Positions 62,952 through 64,000 of a DNA stretch of 64,000 nucleotides are shown here, piece after piece. Position numbers and translations under genes: made by a program. Source of the DNA: Bacteroidales bacterium (GTDB taxonomy: Bacteria > Bacteroidota > Bacteroidia > Bacteroidales > F082); assembly GCA_019454985.1 (NCBI GenBank), contig JACFNF010000012.1:1-64000 (forward strand), written 5' to 3'. The notes beneath the pieces are model-generated. The model was not told where the DNA came from. It did no database searches and saw nothing but the letters and a program-made list of their open reading frames with translations. The first letter of the stretch is position 1, and each line of letters begins with the position of its first letter.

Positions 62952-63623
62952 ATGCATATTCACCGCAAAGGGCTGTTGCCGATCTTTATCGTTCTGATGC
63001 TGACAATCCTTGTCGCCCTGCTGATTGACTCCTTGTTGGGCAACAGTTTTCCGGTGTTGGCCAAAGTGCTGTACGGTTTTCTTTTTCTCAAAATCGTCTG
63101 GACTGTCAGTTTTTTTCGTGTGCCCCACCGCAAAGCAGTAACAGGCGACAATTTGGTTGTTTCTTCGGCTGACGGCACCGTGGTTGTGGTTGAGGAAGTG
63201 TTTGAACCGGAATATTTCAAGGATAGAAGGATTCAGATCTCGGTATTTATGTCGCCTTTCAATGTTCATGTAAATTGGTTCCCAATGAACGGACGGGTGA
63301 GTTATATGAAATACCATCCGGGCAAATTTCTCTTTGCCAACAACCCGAAGTCATCCATTTTAAACGAGCGCCACAGCCTTGTGGTGTGTGATGGCCAAAA
63401 CCGTGAAGTATTGGTACGACAAATTGCGGGGATGATGGCTCGGCGTATTGTTTGGTTTTGCAAGACAGGCGATGAGGCACGTTTTGGACAGGAGTTCGGG
63501 CTCATACGCTTTGGTTCAAGGGTTGATTTTTTTCTGCCGTTGGATGCCGGGATAAAGGTAAAACTTGGCGAAAAAGTGAAAGCAACTCAAACCATCATCG
63601 CTGAGCTGCCATCGAAAAAATAA
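62952..63623 (+). CDS. psd: phosphatidylserine decarboxylase proenzyme (short type)
   Basis: A 223-residue enzyme. Two N-terminal membrane helices (about 8-45), then the catalytic domain with SADGTVVVVEEVF (about 75), FMSPFNVHVNWFPMNG (about 100) and the self-cleavage motif F-G-S-R near 190, where the Ser becomes the pyruvoyl group. It converts phosphatidylserine to phosphatidylethanolamine. A phosphatidylserine synthase gene is not within the window. Confidence 0.95.
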   Translation: MHIHRKGLLPIFIVLMLTILVALLIDSLLGNSFPVLAKVLYGFLFLKIVWTVSFFRVPHRKAVTGDNLVVSSADGTVVVVEEVFEPEYFKDRRIQISVFMSPFNVHVNWFPMNGRVSYMKYHPGKFLFANNPKSSILNERHSLVVCDGQNREVLVRQIAGMMARRIVWFCKTGDEARFGQEFGLIRFGSRVDFFLPLDAGIKVKLGEKVKATQTIIAELPSKK

Positions 63624-63675
63624 TAATCAGTTGCGGCGTATTTTCCTTTTTGACAATTACACGTTATTAAAGGCG

Positions 63676-64000
63676 TTATTTCTCTTGTTTCACCCCCAAT
63701 AATTCGCATAAATCAGAAAGCTGACGTATTTCTCTGGCCTCGCTTTTCCATCCATTCAACTGATTGGGATTGAAAAAAACAGCATCCATCCCGGCCATGA
63801 TAGCGCCCTCAACATCCACCACTAAATCGTCGCCCACCATCAGGCTTTCGTTGGCCTTAGCTCCTGTCTTTTCAAGGGCAAATGAAAAAATCCCCGGATC
63901 CGGTTTTTTTACCCCAGCTGCTTCGGAAGTAATCACTTGATCGAAAAAGCGACCCATCCCGCTGGTTTCAAGCTTGATATGCTGCACTTCCTCAAAACCG
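63676..64000 (-). CDS. HAD-superfamily nucleotidase (YjjG-like), truncated by window edge
   Basis: C-terminal part only; the frame stays open to the right edge (GFEEVQHIKLETSGM), so the true start lies beyond the window and the GTG at 63987 is internal. Visible are HAD motif III (VKKPDPGIFSFALEKTGA) and motif IV (MVGDDLVVDVEGAIMAGMDAVFF). The wording is that of YjjG-type noncanonical pyrimidine nucleotidases, which clean up modified nucleotides. The N-terminal DxD nucleophile motif is outside the window. Confidence 0.85.
   Translation of the reverse strand, partial: GFEEVQHIKLETSGMGRFFDQVITSEAAGVKKPDPGIFSFALEKTGAKANESLMVGDDLVVDVEGAIMAGMDAVFFNPNQLNGWKSEAREIRQLSDLCELLGVKQEK

Noticed and set aside
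1..64000. CRISPR array, insertion sequence, rRNA, tRNA or integrative element
   Set aside because: No regularly spaced repeats, transposase or integrase genes, or RNA-gene signatures were seen.

Overview
The window looks like a chromosomal segment of an anaerobic, fermentative member of the Bacteroidota, most likely Bacteroidales. The evidence is: three proteins with type IX secretion (T9SS) sorting tails of type A or B; Bacteroidota-type promoters with TAnnTTTG -7 boxes, several giving very short leaders; few Shine-Dalgarno sequences; and the typical clusters coaD-nudix-pyrE-birA-rsfS-ftsH-LUD-cdsA-psd and secA-patatin-pyrH. I saw no tRNA, rRNA, CRISPR array, insertion sequence or prophage. 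The last gene (HAD phosphatase) runs off the right edge.

Layout. 0.4-2.6 kb: tex. 2.6-8.9 kb, minus strand: an ECF sigma factor followed by two paralogous T9SS-exported Omp28-like proteins with thioredoxin-type CxxC motifs and an S37 peptidase. 9.5-18.8 kb: a Rel/SpoT protein whose (p)ppGpp synthetase site looks dead, a 5'-nucleotidase, sugar and drug/metabolite transporters, a YitT protein, a membrane Zn peptidase and a lipoprotein. 18.9-27.2 kb, minus strand: the most interesting block, a Rex-headed operon rex-hydC-hydB-hydA (electron-bifurcating [FeFe] hydrogenase) continuing into a PAS-linked sensory-type [FeFe] hydrogenase (hydS) and a SpoIIE/PP2C phosphatase. 27.5-33.3 kb: a large T9SS type-B adhesin-like protein, hypA-hypB, a second Rex, and carbamate kinase. 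33.5-43.8 kb: a secreted GH5 glycanase, the NAD(P)H-hydrate repair enzyme, a di-heme peroxidase lipoprotein, a SRPBCC-GyrI protein, a PatB-type C-S lyase, a MazG-like pyrophosphohydrolase, an AI-2E-family permease and small envelope proteins. 43.8-55.9 kb, minus strand: frr, DUF937, a GT39-type transferase, pyrH, a patatin-barrel protein, a lipoprotein, secA, and a thioredoxin-like exported protein. 55.9-64 kb: coaD, nudix, pyrE, SRPBCC, birA, rsfS, ftsH, LUD, cdsA, psd, HAD.

How it fits together. HydABC would re-oxidise NADH and reduced ferredoxin to H2 during fermentation. Rex reads NADH/NAD+ and probably controls the operon. HydS plus the phosphatase could read H2 and pass the signal on by dephosphorylating an unknown partner. 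A second Rex sits after the nickel-insertion genes hypAB. Together these suggest a locus that integrates redox and hydrogen status; the architecture is read from the sequence, the signalling role is inferred. The HydEFG maturases and any [NiFe] hydrogenase must be encoded elsewhere.
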